Below are positions 62,901 through 64,000 of a DNA stretch of 64,000 nucleotides, one piece after another. The position numbers and the translations under genes were made by a program. This DNA is from an uncultured Lachnospiraceae bacterium (lineage in GTDB: Bacteria; Bacillota; Clostridia; Lachnospirales; Lachnospiraceae). The notes under the pieces are model-generated. The model saw only the letters and a program-made list of their open reading frames with translations. It did no database searches and was not told the origin of the DNA. The stretch is from NCBI GenBank assembly GCA_944383765.1, contig CALWQT010000002.1:62001-126000 (forward strand), in the 5' to 3' direction. Numbering within the stretch: position 1 is the first letter of the stretch; each line of letters begins with the position of its first letter.

Positions 62901-64000
62901 ATGGCTAGAATACCATTTAATGTTAGTGCAAAAACTGCTAGGCTTATTGGACGTGAAAATGTATCTAATTTAGAGGGCGCATTAATCGAGTTGATAAAAA
63001 ATACATATGATGCAGATGCAAAAAAATGCGTAGTTTATTATGAGAGTTCAACAGACAGATTATTCATAATTGATAATGGAATTGGAATGAATAAAGATGT
63101 CATTATAAATAATTGGATGACAATCGGGAATTCGACTAAAAAAGAAAGTGTATTCACAAAGTCAGGTCGAGTAAATACAGGTGAAAAAGGTATTGGAAGA
63201 TTTGCATTAGACCGTATATCTGAGAAATGTACAATGCTAACTGTGAGTAAAGATGAAAGATTTGAATGGTTGGTTAATTGGGAGAATTTTGATTCATCAG
63301 AAATGATAACAGACACATATGCTGAGTTAAATGATATTTCGGAGAATATCCCAGAGTTTTTGAGTGACTTAGGCAATGAATTTTTATGTGATATGCTAAA
63401 AAGTGACTTCACAGGAACTGGTACTTGTTTTGTATTAGAAAATCTTAGAGATCAGTGGAATGAAGTAGTAATCGAAAGAGTAAAAAGTAGCTTACAGAAG
63501 TTGCTTCCGCCTATGGAAAATAATGTTTTTGAATTATTCTTTTTTTTACAAGGTACAAAGACAAAAGATGCCAGAATTTTGCCGGATTTACTAAATGAAT
63601 ATGATTACAAATTACATTTTGAAGTTGATGACTTTGGTGAGTGTACTATTCAGATTCATAGAAATGAATTCTTTTTTGGCGCACAGTTTGAAAAAATCAT
63701 GAAAAAAGCGGATTTTTCGGATGAAGATAGGGAATATTTTAATGACAAGTTAATAATAAAAGAGGGTAGTATTTATGATTTCCTTCCTGGTGTAGAGGAG
63801 AAAATAAATATTGGGCCTTTTTCGGGAGATATTTATTTTTATAAGTTGGTATTACAATCGGATAACCAAGAAAAATATTATTATAAAAATTTTGTTACAA
63901 AGCGTACAAATTTTAAAGAATTGAGTGGAATAAAAATATATAGGGATGATTTTTTAGTTCGTCCATATGGAATATATGGAACTACAGGGTACGATTGGTT
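62901..64000 (+). CDS. MORC/MutL-like GHKL ATPase (3' truncated by window)
   Basis: The frame is open from the ATG at 62901 (GAGGAGGAA upstream, inside the methylase stop) to the end of the window, at least 366 residues. The Bergerat ATP fold is clear: N-box EGALIELIKNTYDADA, G1 box IIDNGIGMNKDVI, WMTIGNSTKKE and G2 box GEKGIGRFALDRIS. This layout is that of bacterial MORC-like/MutL-type GHKL ATPases found beside DNA methylases, not of sensor kinases (no His phospho-acceptor) or Hsp90. Inference: the DNA-translocating or conformational ATPase of a restriction or anti-phage module; the nuclease should lie in its C-terminus or in the next gene. Confidence 0.87.
   Translation, partial: MARIPFNVSAKTARLIGRENVSNLEGALIELIKNTYDADAKKCVVYYESSTDRLFIIDNGIGMNKDVIINNWMTIGNSTKKESVFTKSGRVNTGEKGIGRFALDRISEKCTMLTVSKDERFEWLVNWENFDSSEMITDTYAELNDISENIPEFLSDLGNEFLCDMLKSDFTGTGTCFVLENLRDQWNEVVIERVKSSLQKLLPPMENNVFELFFFLQGTKTKDARILPDLLNEYDYKLHFEVDDFGECTIQIHRNEFFFGAQFEKIMKKADFSDEDREYFNDKLIIKEGSIYDFLPGVEEKINIGPFSGDIYFYKLVLQSDNQEKYYYKNFVTKRTNFKELSGIKIYRDDFLVRPYGIYGTTGYDW

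Noticed and set aside
1..64000. CRISPR array or phage structural genes
   Set aside because: No regularly spaced direct repeats and no capsid, portal, terminase or tail-like proteins were seen.

Overview
The window reads as chromosomal DNA of a spore-forming, Gram-positive gut Clostridia, most likely a Lachnospiraceae. The grounds are the sporulation genes spo0A and spoIVB, the order nusB-xseA-xseB-ispA-dxs-tlyA-nadK-argR-recN, an hprK-murB-rapZ-whiA-crh-like-dnaE-pfkA cluster, AGGAGG-type ribosome sites, and several small families that I associate with Lachnospiraceae (DUF5721, DUF6145, DUF1846, C-GCAxxG-C-C). No rRNA, tRNA or CRISPR array was seen.

Layout. 1-8.9 kb: 3' end of ftsH, a convergent DUF1846 gene, a DNA-alkylation-repair pair (alkD-like, ogt) overlapping map, a lipoprotein glycosidase-like gene, DUF1653 and uvrC. 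9-17.7 kb: hprK, murB, rapZ, whiA, a Crh-like HPr with Glu at position 15, dnaE and pfkA. This joins catabolite-control signalling to wall synthesis, replication and glycolysis. 17.8-28.9 kb: nusB to recN in one direction, then spoIVB on the opposite strand, then spo0A with Spo0A-box-like sites upstream. 29-34.9 kb: glgA, a PAP2-like gene, maf, a HAD hydrolase, a foldase lipoprotein and an M18 aminopeptidase.

35-44.7 kb is a visibly AT-rich accessory block: a GH13_18-type sugar phosphorylase whose acid/base Glu is replaced by Gln, a NitT/TauT-type importer with two different permeases and two different ATPases, and a YesM/YesN two-component system. The motifs of the two ATPases predict one working and one degenerate ATP site, which is unusual for an importer.

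44.8-50.3 kb returns to ordinary genes: a ribokinase-like kinase, a PadR-DUF1700 operon with a palindromic operator, dusB and greA. 50.4-58 kb is a cysteine/peptide cassette lying between greA and lysS. It holds a YheO-like regulator, a CyuA-type desulfidase, a TcyP-like symporter, a CoA-disulfide-reductase-like enzyme, an AbgT transporter and an M24 peptidase; a perfect inverted repeat sits inside the cyuA promoter. lysS carries an extra C-terminal tRNA-binding domain.

60.2-64 kb is mobile DNA: an IS3/ISL3 chimeric remnant, a broken tail of an integrative-element helicase/methylase, and the start of an AT-rich restriction-modification-like operon (winged-helix protein, gamma-class N6-adenine methylase, MORC/MutL-like GHKL ATPase) that runs off the window. 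The best candidates for something undescribed are this last operon and the 35-44.7 kb importer/phosphorylase/two-component block.
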